From Pseudomonadota bacterium (GTDB taxonomy: Bacteria > Pseudomonadota > Alphaproteobacteria > Sphingomonadales > Sphingomonadaceae): a stretch of 64,000 nucleotides of DNA. Each line of letters opens with the position of its first letter. Position 1 is the stretch's first letter. Shown here one piece after another: positions 29,226-38,245 of the stretch. The notes beneath the pieces were generated by a model. The model saw nothing but the letters and a program-made list of their open reading frames with translations. It was not told where the DNA came from and ran no database searches. Location: assembly GCA_039818985.1 (NCBI GenBank), contig JBCBSU010000001.1:1514367-1578366 (forward strand), written 5' to 3'. The position numbers were made by a program, and so were the translations under genes.

Positions 29226-30269
29226 ATGCGCGCCTTTTCCTTCATTGGTATGTCAGCATTGCTGGCACTTGCTGCCTGTCAGGACCCGGCCAGCCTGGTT
29301 CCCAACAGCAGCCGTGATGAAGTGCGTGTTGTTGGATCGTCGACCGTCTTCCCCTTCGCCAAGATCGTATCGGATTCGTTCCAGAGCATCGGTGAACATC
29401 CCTCGCCTATCCTCGAATCCACCGGCACTGGCGGTGGCATCCAGCTATTTTGCGATGGTATCGGTGCATCGACCCCGGATATCGCCAATGCCTCTCGCCG
29501 CATCAAGGCGAGCGAACTGGCGCGCTGCGCGGAAAACCAGGTAACCGAAGTCGTGGAGTTCAGGATCGGGGTCGATGGCCTTGCCCTGGCCCAGTCCAAC
29601 GAAGGGCCGACGCTTAACCTTACGGTGCCGCAAATCTATCGGGCGCTCGCAGCGCGGCCTTACGGTACCGATAAACGCCCGGAAATGTGGTCCGATATCG
29701 ATCCGTCGCTGCCGGCGATACAGATCAAGGTCTATGGACCGCCAAAAACCTCTGGCACCCGCGACTCTTTCGAAGAGCTGATTATGGAGGTCGGCTGCCA
29801 AAGCGATCCCAAAATGGCTGCGCTGAAGGACAGCAACGAGACTGAATATAAGAAAACCTGCACCGATGTGCGTACCGATGGTGCCTATATCAACACCGGT
29901 GAGAATGATAATCTCATTGTTCAGAAGCTTAGCGGTGACCCCAATGCTGTAGGCATTTTCAGCTATAGCTATCTTGAGGAAAATGCGCGCAATGTCCGGG
30001 GTGTCACGATCAACGGTGTCACTCCCGATTATGACAGCATCGCCTCGGGGCAATATCCTGGCGCGCGTCCGCTCTATCTCTATGTCAAGAAGCGGCACAT
30101 GGACGTGATCCCCGGGCTGAAGGACTATCTTGCTGAATTCATTGCCCTGGCCAAGCCAGACAGTCCGCTTGCCGATGCCGGCATGATTGCCTTGCCCGAG
30201 GATCAGCGTTCGGAGCTGTCGACCAGGCTGGAAACACTACCGACGATCAGTGCGGATGATCTGGATTGA
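29226..30269 (+). CDS. pstS: Phosphate ABC transporter, substrate-binding protein
   Basis: 347-residue phosphate-binding protein. The start at 29226 has AGGA eight nt upstream and gives a lipoprotein signal ending LLALAAC, so the protein is probably membrane-anchored. The phosphate site signature VVGSSTVFPFAK is at the mature N-terminus and SGTRDSFEEL lies further on. There are two extra regions compared with E. coli PstS, common in alphaproteobacteria. It is the first gene after the Pho box and is followed 37 nt later by pstC. Confidence 0.93.
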   Translation: MRAFSFIGMSALLALAACQDPASLVPNSSRDEVRVVGSSTVFPFAKIVSDSFQSIGEHPSPILESTGTGGGIQLFCDGIGASTPDIANASRRIKASELARCAENQVTEVVEFRIGVDGLALAQSNEGPTLNLTVPQIYRALAARPYGTDKRPEMWSDIDPSLPAIQIKVYGPPKTSGTRDSFEELIMEVGCQSDPKMAALKDSNETEYKKTCTDVRTDGAYINTGENDNLIVQKLSGDPNAVGIFSYSYLEENARNVRGVTINGVTPDYDSIASGQYPGARPLYLYVKKRHMDVIPGLKDYLAEFIALAKPDSPLADAGMIALPEDQRSELSTRLETLPTISADDLD

Positions 30270-30306
30270 CCGTTAACGGATCGACAAGGGGGGGAATTGT
30301 TTAGAA

Positions 30307-31683
30307 ATGTCGGGATTCGCATTTCTTTTTCTGATTGTCGGGCTCGGCGTTCTGGGCTGGCTCTTTGGCCGCGCCAAGGCCAACCGTTTCGTCCTCGCCG
30401 GCAAGACCAGCTTCAACTCGCTGCCCAACTATCATGGCTGGTATGTCGCGCTATGGGCAATGGTGCCGGTGGCCGCATTTGTCGCTATCTGGATCAGCGT
30501 ATCGCCGGCAATGACCAGCAATATGGTGCTCGCCGATCCGGCGGCAAGCAACCTGCCAGAAGACCCGTTCGCCAAGGCCTCGATATTATCTGAAGCCCGC
30601 GCGCTGTCCCGCAACCCTGAAGCGCAGAGCTTCAACCCCGAGGCAGTAACACTGGCGCCGATCTATTCCGAGGCAGAGCGCCATTACCAGCTGCTCGGCA
30701 TGGCTGCAGCGCTGTTGCTGGGTTTTGCCGGTGCCGCTTTCGCCTTTCTGAAAATCCGCCCGGATTTCCGAGCCCGCAGCAAGGTCGAGCGTGTGGTGCT
30801 GATGGTCCTGCTGATCGCCTCACTGATCGCGATATTGGCGACCATCGGCATTGTCGCATCGCTGATTTTCGAATCGATCCGCTTTTTCGGCATGGTGTCA
30901 CCTGTCGAGTTTTTCTTCGGCAGCGAATGGAACCCGCGCAAGGAACTGATCGCTGGAGAAAATAACGGTTTCGGTTCCCTCCCGCTTTTCTGGGGCACTA
31001 TCTTTATTGGTGCGATCATCGCGATGATTGTCGCCATCCCCTTCGGTCTTATGAGCGCGGTCTATCTCACCCAATATGCGCCGCCAGCACTGCGCAGCTG
31101 GATGAAACCGATATTGGAGATACTCGCCGGTGTGCCCACAGTGGTCTATGGCTATTTCGCCGCACTCACCGTGGCACCGGCACTGCGCGATTTCGCGGTT
31201 TCCATCGGTATCAGCAACGCATCGTCCGAATCGGCGCTGGCCGCCGGTCTGGTTATGGGCGTTATGATCATCCCGTTCGTGTCTTCCATGGCCGATGACA
31301 GTATTGCCGCCGTTCCCAGTGCGATGCGCGACGGTTCCCTGGCCATGGGCGCAACGCCAAGCGAGACCATCAAGAAAGTACTGATTCCTGCAGCTCTGCC
31401 CGGCGTTGTCGGCGGTGTGCTGCTCGCGGTCAGCCGTGCCATTGGCGAAACCATGATCGTGGTGATGGCTGCCGGTCTGGCCGCCAACATGACGGCCAAT
31501 CCGTTCGACAGCGTAACCACGGTAACGGTGCAGATCGTCAAGCTCCTCACCGGCGATACAGATTTTCAGGGGCCATTGACACTCGCCGCCTTCGCCTTGG
31601 GCCTGGCGCTGTTCTTCGTTACCCTGCTGCTCAATCTGGTCGCGCTGCAGATCGTCAAGAGATATCGGGAAGCCTATGAGTGA
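30307..31683 (+). CDS. pstC: Phosphate ABC transporter permease PstC
   Basis: 458-residue inner-membrane permease, longer than E. coli PstC (about 320) because of an N-terminal extension with two extra hydrophobic helices and a periplasmic loop. The permease core begins near residue 170. The coupling loop that meets PstB is in the SLAMGATPSETIKKVLIPAALPG region. A purine-rich ribosome site (AGGGGGG) lies about 12 nt before the ATG. It overlaps pstA by eight nt. Confidence 0.92.
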   Translation: MSGFAFLFLIVGLGVLGWLFGRAKANRFVLAGKTSFNSLPNYHGWYVALWAMVPVAAFVAIWISVSPAMTSNMVLADPAASNLPEDPFAKASILSEARALSRNPEAQSFNPEAVTLAPIYSEAERHYQLLGMAAALLLGFAGAAFAFLKIRPDFRARSKVERVVLMVLLIASLIAILATIGIVASLIFESIRFFGMVSPVEFFFGSEWNPRKELIAGENNGFGSLPLFWGTIFIGAIIAMIVAIPFGLMSAVYLTQYAPPALRSWMKPILEILAGVPTVVYGYFAALTVAPALRDFAVSIGISNASSESALAAGLVMGVMIIPFVSSMADDSIAAVPSAMRDGSLAMGATPSETIKKVLIPAALPGVVGGVLLAVSRAIGETMIVVMAAGLAANMTANPFDSVTTVTVQIVKLLTGDTDFQGPLTLAAFALGLALFFVTLLLNLVALQIVKRYREAYE

Positions 31684-32965
31684 AGCCGCCGCCATGACCG
31701 CTCCGATATCGCCCGGTACAAGGACCGGGACCGACTGGAAAAGCGAGGCGATGCGCAAGCGTGTTGCCAGGCGCTATGCCTCGGAAAAGCGTTTCCGCGC
31801 GCTCGGGCTCGCTGCGATCATCCTGTCATCGCTGTTCCTTGCCTTCCTGCTGTTCGTCATGGTCAGCAACGGTGCCAAGGGCTTTTTGCGCACCGAGGTC
31901 GCGCTACCCATCAACTTCCCGGCGCTTTCGGGCGGCATGTCTCCGGAGGCATTGCAGGGCGCACAACAAAAGGCAACGTTGACATCCCTCGACTTGCGCG
32001 GCCTTACCGAGATCGCGATCGAAGCCAGCTATGGCACTGACGGTCGCCAGATATTTGCCCGCAACGCCTGGGTCGAGGTCCGCGAACAGCTTCGCGATAA
32101 TCCTCAGCTGATTACAGAAAACGCCACATTGTGGCTGTCCGCAGCCAGCGATATCGATCGGGTCAACAAGGGTGATGCCCGCCCGGCATTGCAGTCGCTC
32201 TATGACGATCTGCAGGCGCGCAATGCTATACAGACGGTGTTCAACACGCCATTCCTGACCAGCTCCGACGGTGTCGATCCGGCACTTGTCGGTATATGGG
32301 GCGCACTCAAGGGCTCGTTGATGACGATGTTCGTTACCCTGTTGCTGGCCTTTCCGATTGGCGTCCTTTCGGCGGTCTATCTCGAGGAATATGCACCGCG
32401 CAATCGCTGGACCGACCTGATCGAGGTGTCGATCAACAATCTCGCTGCTGTCCCGTCGATCATCTTCGGACTGCTGGGTCTGGTGGTGTTCCTGACCTGG
32501 ATGGACCTGCCGCGTTCCTCGGCGCTGGTCGGCGGCCTGACATTGGCGCTGATGACCTTCCCGGTGATCGTCATTGCCGCACGCAATGCGGTCAAGGCGG
32601 TCCCGCCATCGATCCGCGAGGCAGCGCTTGGCATCGGCGCCAGCAAGGTACAGGTAATCTTCCACCATGTGCTGCCGCTCGCCATACCCGGGATCATGAC
32701 TGGCACGATCATCGGCATGGCCCGGGCGCTGGGCGAAACAGCGCCATTGCTGATGATCGGCATGCGCGCCTTTACCGCGACACCGCCAGACAATTTGTCC
32801 GACCCTTCAACGGTGTTGCCGGTACAGATCTTCCTGTGGTCGGATGAGGTCAATAGCGGTTTTGTCGAGAAAACCTCCGCCGCGATTATTATATTGCTGA
32901 TATTCCTGCTGACGATGAATGCGGTGGCGATCTGGCTGCGCAACCGCTTCGAGACGAGATGGTGA
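31676..32965 (+). CDS. pstA: Phosphate ABC transporter permease PstA
   Basis: 429-residue second permease of the phosphate transporter. After the first membrane helix (about 40-65) there is a long soluble loop of about 130 residues that E. coli PstA lacks; sphingomonad PstA proteins commonly have it. The core helices follow from about residue 205, with the [20 protein letters not shown] coupling segment and [14 protein letters not shown]. The start at 31676 is inside the end of pstC (eight-nt overlap), and the stop overlaps pstB by seven nt. Confidence 0.92.
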   Translation: MSEAAAMTAPISPGTRTGTDWKSEAMRKRVARRYASEKRFRALGLAAIILSSLFLAFLLFVMVSNGAKGFLRTEVALPINFPALSGGMSPEALQGAQQKATLTSLDLRGLTEIAIEASYGTDGRQIFARNAWVEVREQLRDNPQLITENATLWLSAASDIDRVNKGDARPALQSLYDDLQARNAIQTVFNTPFLTSSDGVDPALVGIWGALKGSLMTMFVTLLLAFPIGVLSAVYLEEYAPRNRWTDLIEVSINNLAAVPSIIFGLLGLVVFLTWMDLPRSSALVGGLTLALMTFPVIVIAARNAVKAVPPSIREAALGIGASKVQVIFHHVLPLAIPGIMTGTIIGMARALGETAPLLMIGMRAFTATPPDNLSDPSTVLPVQIFLWSDEVNSGFVEKTSAAIIILLIFLLTMNAVAIWLRNRFETRW

Positions 32966-33771
32966 GCCCCGCTATGAATACAGAAACCACCATGGAAAAA
33001 AATGCTGCCGTCGGGCCGATGAAGATGGCGACTCGCGATGTGCATGTCTATTATGGCGAGAAAGAAGCCATTAAGGGCGTCGATATCGATATCGACATGG
33101 AGAATGTCACCGCGTTCATCGGTCCCTCGGGCTGTGGCAAGTCGACCTTTCTGCGTACCCTGAACCGGATGAACGATACCATTCCCATCGCCCGGGTGAC
33201 CGGCACGATCATGCTGGATGGCGAGGACATTTACGACAGCGCAATGGACGTGGTGCAGCTGCGCGCACGAGTCGGTATGGTGTTTCAGAAACCCAATCCG
33301 TTCCCCAAATCCATCTATGACAATATTGCCTATGGCCCACGCATTCACGGCCTTGCCACCGACAAGGCCGAGCTTGATCGCATTGTCGAGAAATCGCTGC
33401 AGCGTGCTGGCCTTTGGAGCGAGGTCAAGGACCGCCTCAACGACAGCGGCACCGCGCTTTCCGGCGGCCAGCAGCAGCGGCTGTGCATCGCCCGCGCCAT
33501 CGCTGTAGACCCGGAAGTAATCCTGATGGACGAGCCCTGTTCGGCACTTGATCCCATCGCTACCGCCAGGATCGAGGAGCTTATCCATGAATTGCGTGGC
33601 AAATATGCTATTGTGATTGTGACGCACAATATGCAGCAGGCCGCGCGCGTATCACAGCGGACCGCATTTTTTCATCTCGGGGAGATGGTCGAATATGGAG
33701 AAACCTCCGAATTGTTCACCAACCCTGCAGAGGAGCGGACCCGCGATTATATCACCGGCCGATACGGCTGA
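32959..33771 (+). CDS. pstB: Phosphate ABC transporter ATP-binding protein
   Basis: 270-residue ATPase of the phosphate importer. Walker [10 protein letters not shown] is at about residues 55-63, the ABC signature LSGGQQQRL at about 167-175 and Walker B in [13 protein letters not shown]. The C-terminal region ([11 protein letters not shown], then RDYITGRYG) is typical of PstB. The start at 32959 overlaps pstA; ATG 32974 is an alternative. Together with PstC and PstA it also transmits phosphate status to PhoR through PhoU in the family. Confidence 0.96.
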   Translation: MVSPAMNTETTMEKNAAVGPMKMATRDVHVYYGEKEAIKGVDIDIDMENVTAFIGPSGCGKSTFLRTLNRMNDTIPIARVTGTIMLDGEDIYDSAMDVVQLRARVGMVFQKPNPFPKSIYDNIAYGPRIHGLATDKAELDRIVEKSLQRAGLWSEVKDRLNDSGTALSGGQQQRLCIARAIAVDPEVILMDEPCSALDPIATARIEELIHELRGKYAIVIVTHNMQQAARVSQRTAFFHLGEMVEYGETSELFTNPAEERTRDYITGRYG

Positions 33772-33803
33772 TTTTCGCTGCGGTTTGAGGATTTGCAAGT
33801 TCG

Positions 33804-34511
33804 ATGACACCCAGTAGCACCAAGCATACGGTCAAAGCGTTCGACACCGACATGGTCGAACTGCGTGGGCTGGTGTCGGATATTGGTGGTCGCGCCGAAA
33901 AGGCGGTAATCGACGCAATGACGGCGCTTGAGCGCAACGACCATGGCCTGGCCTCGTCGATCATCGTCAAGGACAAGGACATTGATGAGCTGGAGCGTGC
34001 CATCGACCGCATGGTCGTCCAAATCATGGCGCTGCGTGCACCTATGGCCGACGACCTGCGGGTGCTGATCGCGACACTGAAGATCTCCAGCAAGATCGAA
34101 CGTATTGGCGACTATGCCAAGAATATCGCCAAGCGGGTGCCGCTGATCGACCCTGATGACTGGATGGAGGCCGCCGATGCGCTCGATCCGATGTCGCGCG
34201 CCGCGATTGAACTCGTCGACGATGCCATGAACGCCTATGCCCGACGCGATGCCGATCTCGCCATTCAGGTATGTAAGCGCGACAAAATGGTCGATGATTT
34301 CTACAGTGCTATTTTCCGTGGCCTGATTGACCACATGATTGCGGTGCCCGGGCAGGTCAATGCCGGGGTTCATCTGATGTTTATCGCCAAGAATCTTGAG
34401 CGGATTGGCGACCATGCGACCAATATCGCGGAGATGGTCTATTTTTCAATTACCGGCGAAAATCTTGTAGAGCGTGATCGTGGCAATGATCCGCTCGATA
34501 TGAATGACTGA
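33804..34511 (+). CDS. phoU: Phosphate signalling complex protein PhoU
   Basis: 235-residue helical protein with two PhoU repeats, each a three-helix bundle with acidic metal-binding motifs (VKDKDIDELERAID, then DKMVDDFYSAIFRG). Known role: needed to keep PhoR off when phosphate is plentiful, acting through PstB and PhoR. It lies 32 nt after pstB and 16 nt before the phoB start. The repeat KNLERIGDHATNIAEMVYF near the C-terminus is diagnostic. Confidence 0.95.
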   Translation: MTPSSTKHTVKAFDTDMVELRGLVSDIGGRAEKAVIDAMTALERNDHGLASSIIVKDKDIDELERAIDRMVVQIMALRAPMADDLRVLIATLKISSKIERIGDYAKNIAKRVPLIDPDDWMEAADALDPMSRAAIELVDDAMNAYARRDADLAIQVCKRDKMVDDFYSAIFRGLIDHMIAVPGQVNAGVHLMFIAKNLERIGDHATNIAEMVYFSITGENLVERDRGNDPLDMND

Positions 34512-34527
34512 AATAAAGGGAAGAGAA

Positions 34528-35226
34528 ATGTCCAAGCCCCATATTCTCCTGGTTGAAGACGATATGGCACTGGCGGAGTTGATCTCCTGGCATTTCGAGA
34601 AACAGGGCTTTCGTATCAGCCAGACCCCGGATGGCGAAGAGGCGCTGCTGATCGTCAGCGAACAGCAGCCGGACATTGTGGTGCTCGACTGGATGATCGA
34701 TAATCTTTCCGGCATCGAGGTCTGCCGCCGTCTGCGGCGCAATAATGATACTGCCAATATCCCGATCATCATGATGTCAGCACGGGGTGAGGAAGAAGAT
34801 AGGGTCCGTGGCCTCGATATCGGCGCCGATGACTATCTCACCAAGCCATTCAGCCCGCGCGAACTGATCGCCCGCGTTAATGCCGTGCTACGCCGCATGC
34901 GCCCGGCATTGGCGGGAGGCACCCTCACCTATGCCAATATCGAGATGGACACGGTCGGCTACAAGGTGAAGCGCGGCGGCAAGACCATTCCGCTCGGCCC
35001 TACGGAATTCCGCCTGTTGCGGCATTTTCTCGAACATCCTGGCTGGGTATTCTCACGTGAACGGTTGCTGGACGCGGTATGGGGCAATGAGAGCGATATC
35101 GAAATCCGAACCATCGACGTGCATATTCGCCGCCTGCGCAAGGCAATCAACGCCAATGGTGAGGCAGATATCATCCGCACCGTGCGTTCGGCCGGTTATG
35201 CGCTTGATGCAGAGGCGGTTGCCTGA
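34528..35226 (+). CDS. phoB: Phosphate regulon response regulator
   Basis: 232-residue OmpR-family regulator. The receiver domain has the acidic pair in LVEDD, the phospho-acceptor Asp in VVLDWMIDN near residue 54 and the conserved Lys in LTKPF. The C-terminal winged helix ends with IDVHIRRLRKAI and IIRTVRSAGYAL. The start at 34528 follows AAAGGGAAGAG; the frame is open a further eight codons. Its expected target is the triple TGTCA element before pstS, giving positive feedback. Confidence 0.95.
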   Translation: MSKPHILLVEDDMALAELISWHFEKQGFRISQTPDGEEALLIVSEQQPDIVVLDWMIDNLSGIEVCRRLRRNNDTANIPIIMMSARGEEEDRVRGLDIGADDYLTKPFSPRELIARVNAVLRRMRPALAGGTLTYANIEMDTVGYKVKRGGKTIPLGPTEFRLLRHFLEHPGWVFSRERLLDAVWGNESDIEIRTIDVHIRRLRKAINANGEADIIRTVRSAGYALDAEAVA

Positions 35227-35270
35227 ACCGCCAATCCCCAAGTGCCCATGGCCGTAGCGGCAACCTTTTT
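35217..35270 (+). terminator. Possible terminator at the end of the pho/pst operon
   Basis: GGTTGCC at 35217-35223 pairs with GGCAACC at 35259-35265, followed by TTTTT at 35266-35270. The arms start inside the last codons of phoB. The 35-nt loop is long, so the terminator is plausible rather than strong. Confidence 0.4.
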
Positions 35271-35375
35271 CACCGTAGAAAAGCGACAAATGCGCGGTTG
35301 ACAAAGCCGAAGGCGCATCGGAAACCCGCGACATAATTTTCAAAGCATATCGCAGAACATCCGAGGAGCCTTATC

Positions 35376-36275
35376 ATGACCATCAGCTTTGCCGACCGTG
35401 TTGCCATTGTCACCGGAGCCGGAGGCGGCCTGGGACGTGCTTATGCCCTTGAACTGGCACGGCGTGGTGCCAAGGTCGTGGTCAATGATCTCGGCGGGGC
35501 CCGCGACGGCACCGGAACCTCGGATGCCGCCGCCATAGTGGTCGAGGAAATCGAGAAAGAAGGCGGGGAAGCCATGGCCAATGGCGGCTCGGTAACCGAA
35601 TATGCGCAGATGGAAGAAATGGTCGCCAAGGCCAAGGAGAAATGGGGCGGCGTCCATATCCTGATCAACAATGCCGGCGTGTTGCGCGACAAGAGCTTCG
35701 CCAAGATGGAGCCAAAGGATTTCGCCTTTGTCGTCGATGTCCATCTCAACGGATCGGGCAATGCCACCAAGGCGGTATGGGAAACCATGCGCGAACAGAA
35801 TTATGGCCGCATCCTGATGACGGCATCATCGACCGGCCTCTATGGCAATTTCGGCCAGGCCAATTACGGCGCTGCCAAGCTGGGCCTCGCAGGCCTCACC
35901 AAGACGCTCTATCTCGAAGGCGCAAAATACAACATCAAGGTCAACACGCTGGCCCCGGTCGCCGGCACCCGCATGACCGAAGACATTTTCCCGCCCGAAG
36001 CTTTCAAAGCCTTCACCCCGGAAAATGTTGCCCCGGCTGCGCTTTACCTCGTCTCCGAAGACGGGCCGACCAACATGATCATCGGCGCAGGCGCCGGTGC
36101 CTATCATGCTGCCTATGTCACCATGACACCCGGCGTCGCACTGCCTGAGGGCGAGCGTACGGTAGAAGGTGTGGCAGCCGCGTTCGACCGCATCACCGAC
36201 CGCACTGGCGAGATTGTGCCGCAATCGGGTTCGGAACAGTCAATGGCCATCATGAAAGCCCTGCAGGGCGGCTGA
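35376..36275 (+). CDS. SDR-family dehydrogenase, 3-hydroxyacyl-CoA dehydrogenase-like
   Basis: 299-residue short-chain dehydrogenase/reductase resembling the (3R)-hydroxyacyl-CoA dehydrogenase part of peroxisomal multifunctional enzyme 2. The cofactor loop is VTGAGGGLGRAYA, NNAG is in LINNAGVLRD, and the catalytic Ser and YxxxK are in ASSTGLYGNFGQANYGAAK. A C-terminal extension (about residues 235-299) is typical of this subgroup. The likely role is fatty acyl-CoA or steroid oxidation, though the substrate is not certain. AGGAG lies nine nt upstream. Confidence 0.85.
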   Translation: MTISFADRVAIVTGAGGGLGRAYALELARRGAKVVVNDLGGARDGTGTSDAAAIVVEEIEKEGGEAMANGGSVTEYAQMEEMVAKAKEKWGGVHILINNAGVLRDKSFAKMEPKDFAFVVDVHLNGSGNATKAVWETMREQNYGRILMTASSTGLYGNFGQANYGAAKLGLAGLTKTLYLEGAKYNIKVNTLAPVAGTRMTEDIFPPEAFKAFTPENVAPAALYLVSEDGPTNMIIGAGAGAYHAAYVTMTPGVALPEGERTVEGVAAAFDRITDRTGEIVPQSGSEQSMAIMKALQGG

Positions 36276-36317
36276 TTGCCTCCCCCTTGACGGGACCGGT
36301 CACGGAAGAGGCACTCT

Positions 36318-36947
36318 ATGAACTATGATCTGCAGGAAGGGCGACAGAAGCTGGTCAGGCTGTACCGGTTCTTACAGCCTTTGCTATATGCCAATATGGC
36401 AGGCACCGCCCTTTTCCTGTTGCTTGAACTGGTCGAGCTCAGCGGAATATATGATCCGTATAATGTCGGATCGGAAGGTGCGCTATATTCGATAGTAAGC
36501 TTCGGTGTGGCTGTGACGGTCCTCAATATCGTCACCATCATCATTTTTGCGATGTGGATTTATCGCGCTGCAGCCAACATCTATGAGGCCGATATACCGG
36601 GTTTCGAATATACACCCGGTTGGTGCGTGGGCTGGTATTTTATTCCGATTGCCAATCTGTTTATGCCGTTTCAGGCCATGCGCCAGATATGGAATGCCAG
36701 CCACGGAAATTTCAACGACCTCAAGGAAAACAGTAATATCCTGATATGGTGGTGGATCACCTGGATCGTAGGCGGTATTGCAAACCAGATTGCATTCCGT
36801 TTGTCAGAGGGATCTTCAACAGCGCTCACTTTTGGTGTTGCAGGCTCGGCGATCACCATTGCCTGCCATGTGCTTGCAATTCAGCTGACCAGGTCGATCA
36901 CACGGAGCCAGACTGAAACCGAGCATCTCAGCGCAATATTCGAATAA
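36318..36947 (+). CDS. DUF4328 membrane protein
   Basis: 209-residue inner-membrane protein with four predicted helices, matching DUF4328. The diagnostic loop is EYTPGWCVGWYFIPIANLF around residues 97-115, followed by PFQAMRQIWNAS. The function of the family is unknown. It starts 42 nt after the SDR gene on the same strand, with AGAGG before the ATG, and is convergent with DUF2794, the stops being 23 nt apart. Confidence 0.8.
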   Translation: MNYDLQEGRQKLVRLYRFLQPLLYANMAGTALFLLLELVELSGIYDPYNVGSEGALYSIVSFGVAVTVLNIVTIIIFAMWIYRAAANIYEADIPGFEYTPGWCVGWYFIPIANLFMPFQAMRQIWNASHGNFNDLKENSNILIWWWITWIVGGIANQIAFRLSEGSSTALTFGVAGSAITIACHVLAIQLTRSITRSQTETEHLSAIFE

Positions 36948-36970
36948 CGAGCCAGGACGGCACGGCCACC

Positions 36971-37339
36971 CTATTCCTCCACCGCCTTGATCAGCCGCCG
37001 TTCGATCGGGGCGAGGATATTCGCCAGCTCATGGCCGCGCTTGAGGATCTGCCCCGCCTCGCCACGCAACAGCCACTGGCCCTGTTTACGCCGGTTTGCA
37101 GGGCATTTTTCGAGCCGGATCTCCGGCCTTTGCGAAGCATGGCGAAAGGCTGCGAAGATGGCCGTGTCCCGGCCAAACTCGATGGCATAGTCGCGCCATT
37201 GCCCGGCAGCGACCATGCGACCATAGATGTTGAGAATAGCGTTAAGCTCTGTCCGGTCGAATACCGTCTGCCGTGTCTGTGACCGGTGTAGCGGCAACAC
37301 CGCGACATTCGATGCAGCGTTGTGGCCCGTTGCGGTCAT
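36971..37339 (-). CDS. DUF2794 family protein
   Basis: 122-residue soluble protein of DUF2794, a family essentially confined to alphaproteobacteria. Conserved stretches include VFDRTELNAILNIYGRMV, GQWRDYAIEFGRDTAIF, AFRHASQRPEIRLEK and QGQWLLRGEAGQILKRG. No function has been assigned to the family. It is downstream of the serine acetyltransferase on the same strand, with a 49-nt gap, so the two may share a transcript. Confidence 0.85.
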   Translation of the reverse strand: MTATGHNAASNVAVLPLHRSQTRQTVFDRTELNAILNIYGRMVAAGQWRDYAIEFGRDTAIFAAFRHASQRPEIRLEKCPANRRKQGQWLLRGEAGQILKRGHELANILAPIERRLIKAVEE

Positions 37340-37388
37340 GCCGCAAAGGCTGGCAATTGCATATCAGGGCAAAATGCTCCGACGGGCA

Positions 37389-38153
37389 TCAGGCGGATTT
37401 CTGGTCCGTCACCTGATCGGCAGGCACTTCGGCATCGGCGTCTTCGGCCTTGCATGGCGGCTCGGGCAGGCTTTTCTGCTCTTCCGTCGGGCTATCGCGC
37501 TCTTCCATCAGCTGTGCCAGGCGCTTCTGCATCTGCTCGATCTCGCATTGCAGGATTTCCAGCTTCTGCGTCGCCGGGTCATAGACCTCGCTGCACGGCG
37601 TACCATAGGGCATGAATTCTTTCTGGTAATCCTTCGCGTCAACCGGCACCTGCCGCGCCCGCACGCCAACCATGGTCGCGCCCTCGGGGACGTCCTTGGT
37701 AACCACCGCATTGGCGCCTATGCGCGCCCGCTCGCCAATGGTGATCGGTCCCAATATCTGCGCACCAGAACCGAGAATTGCCCCATTGCCGATGGTTGGG
37801 TGGCGCTTACCGGCCTCGCCATTGGTCGGGTTGGTGCCGCCCAGCGTCACGCATTGATAGATTGTGACATCATCGCCGATTTCGGCAGTCTCACCGATCA
37901 CGGTGAAGCCATGATCGATAAACAGATTCTTGCCTATAGTGGCACCGGGGTGGATATCAATGGCGGTCAGCATCCGCCCAAGATGGTTGATCAACCGGGC
38001 AAGAAAGAACAAGTTGCCGCGAAACAGCCAATGCGAAACGCGGTAAAAGCCCACGGCCCAGAGACCAGGATAGGTGAGAATTTCCCATTTCGAGCGGGGC
38101 GCGGGATCGCGTGACGCGATCGACTTCAGATAATCATTGAGAGCGCGAAACAC
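37389..38153 (-). CDS. cysE: Serine O-acetyltransferase (EpsC/CysE type)
   Basis: Acetylates L-serine for cysteine synthesis. The left-handed beta-helix core has GATIGKNLFIDHGFTVIGE, GDDVTIYQCVTLGGT and RHPTIGNGAILGSGAQILG, with the catalytic His in IDHG. The protein has a charged C-terminal tail of about 60 residues rich in Glu, unlike E. coli CysE. The GTG at 38153 is preferred because the upstream ATG at 38168 is part of the GGAGGAG ribosome site that serves the GTG. Shorter N-terminus than E. coli CysE, like the EpsC branch. Confidence 0.9.
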   Translation of the reverse strand: MFRALNDYLKSIASRDPAPRSKWEILTYPGLWAVGFYRVSHWLFRGNLFFLARLINHLGRMLTAIDIHPGATIGKNLFIDHGFTVIGETAEIGDDVTIYQCVTLGGTNPTNGEAGKRHPTIGNGAILGSGAQILGPITIGERARIGANAVVTKDVPEGATMVGVRARQVPVDAKDYQKEFMPYGTPCSEVYDPATQKLEILQCEIEQMQKRLAQLMEERDSPTEEQKSLPEPPCKAEDADAEVPADQVTDQKSA

Positions 38154-38245
38154 GGAACGCTCCTCCATTGGCTGCAGGCCTGAGCCCTGACACTATTGTA
38201 AATAATAGATATGCTCGTGCGAAATTACCACTATTTTACGGCAAA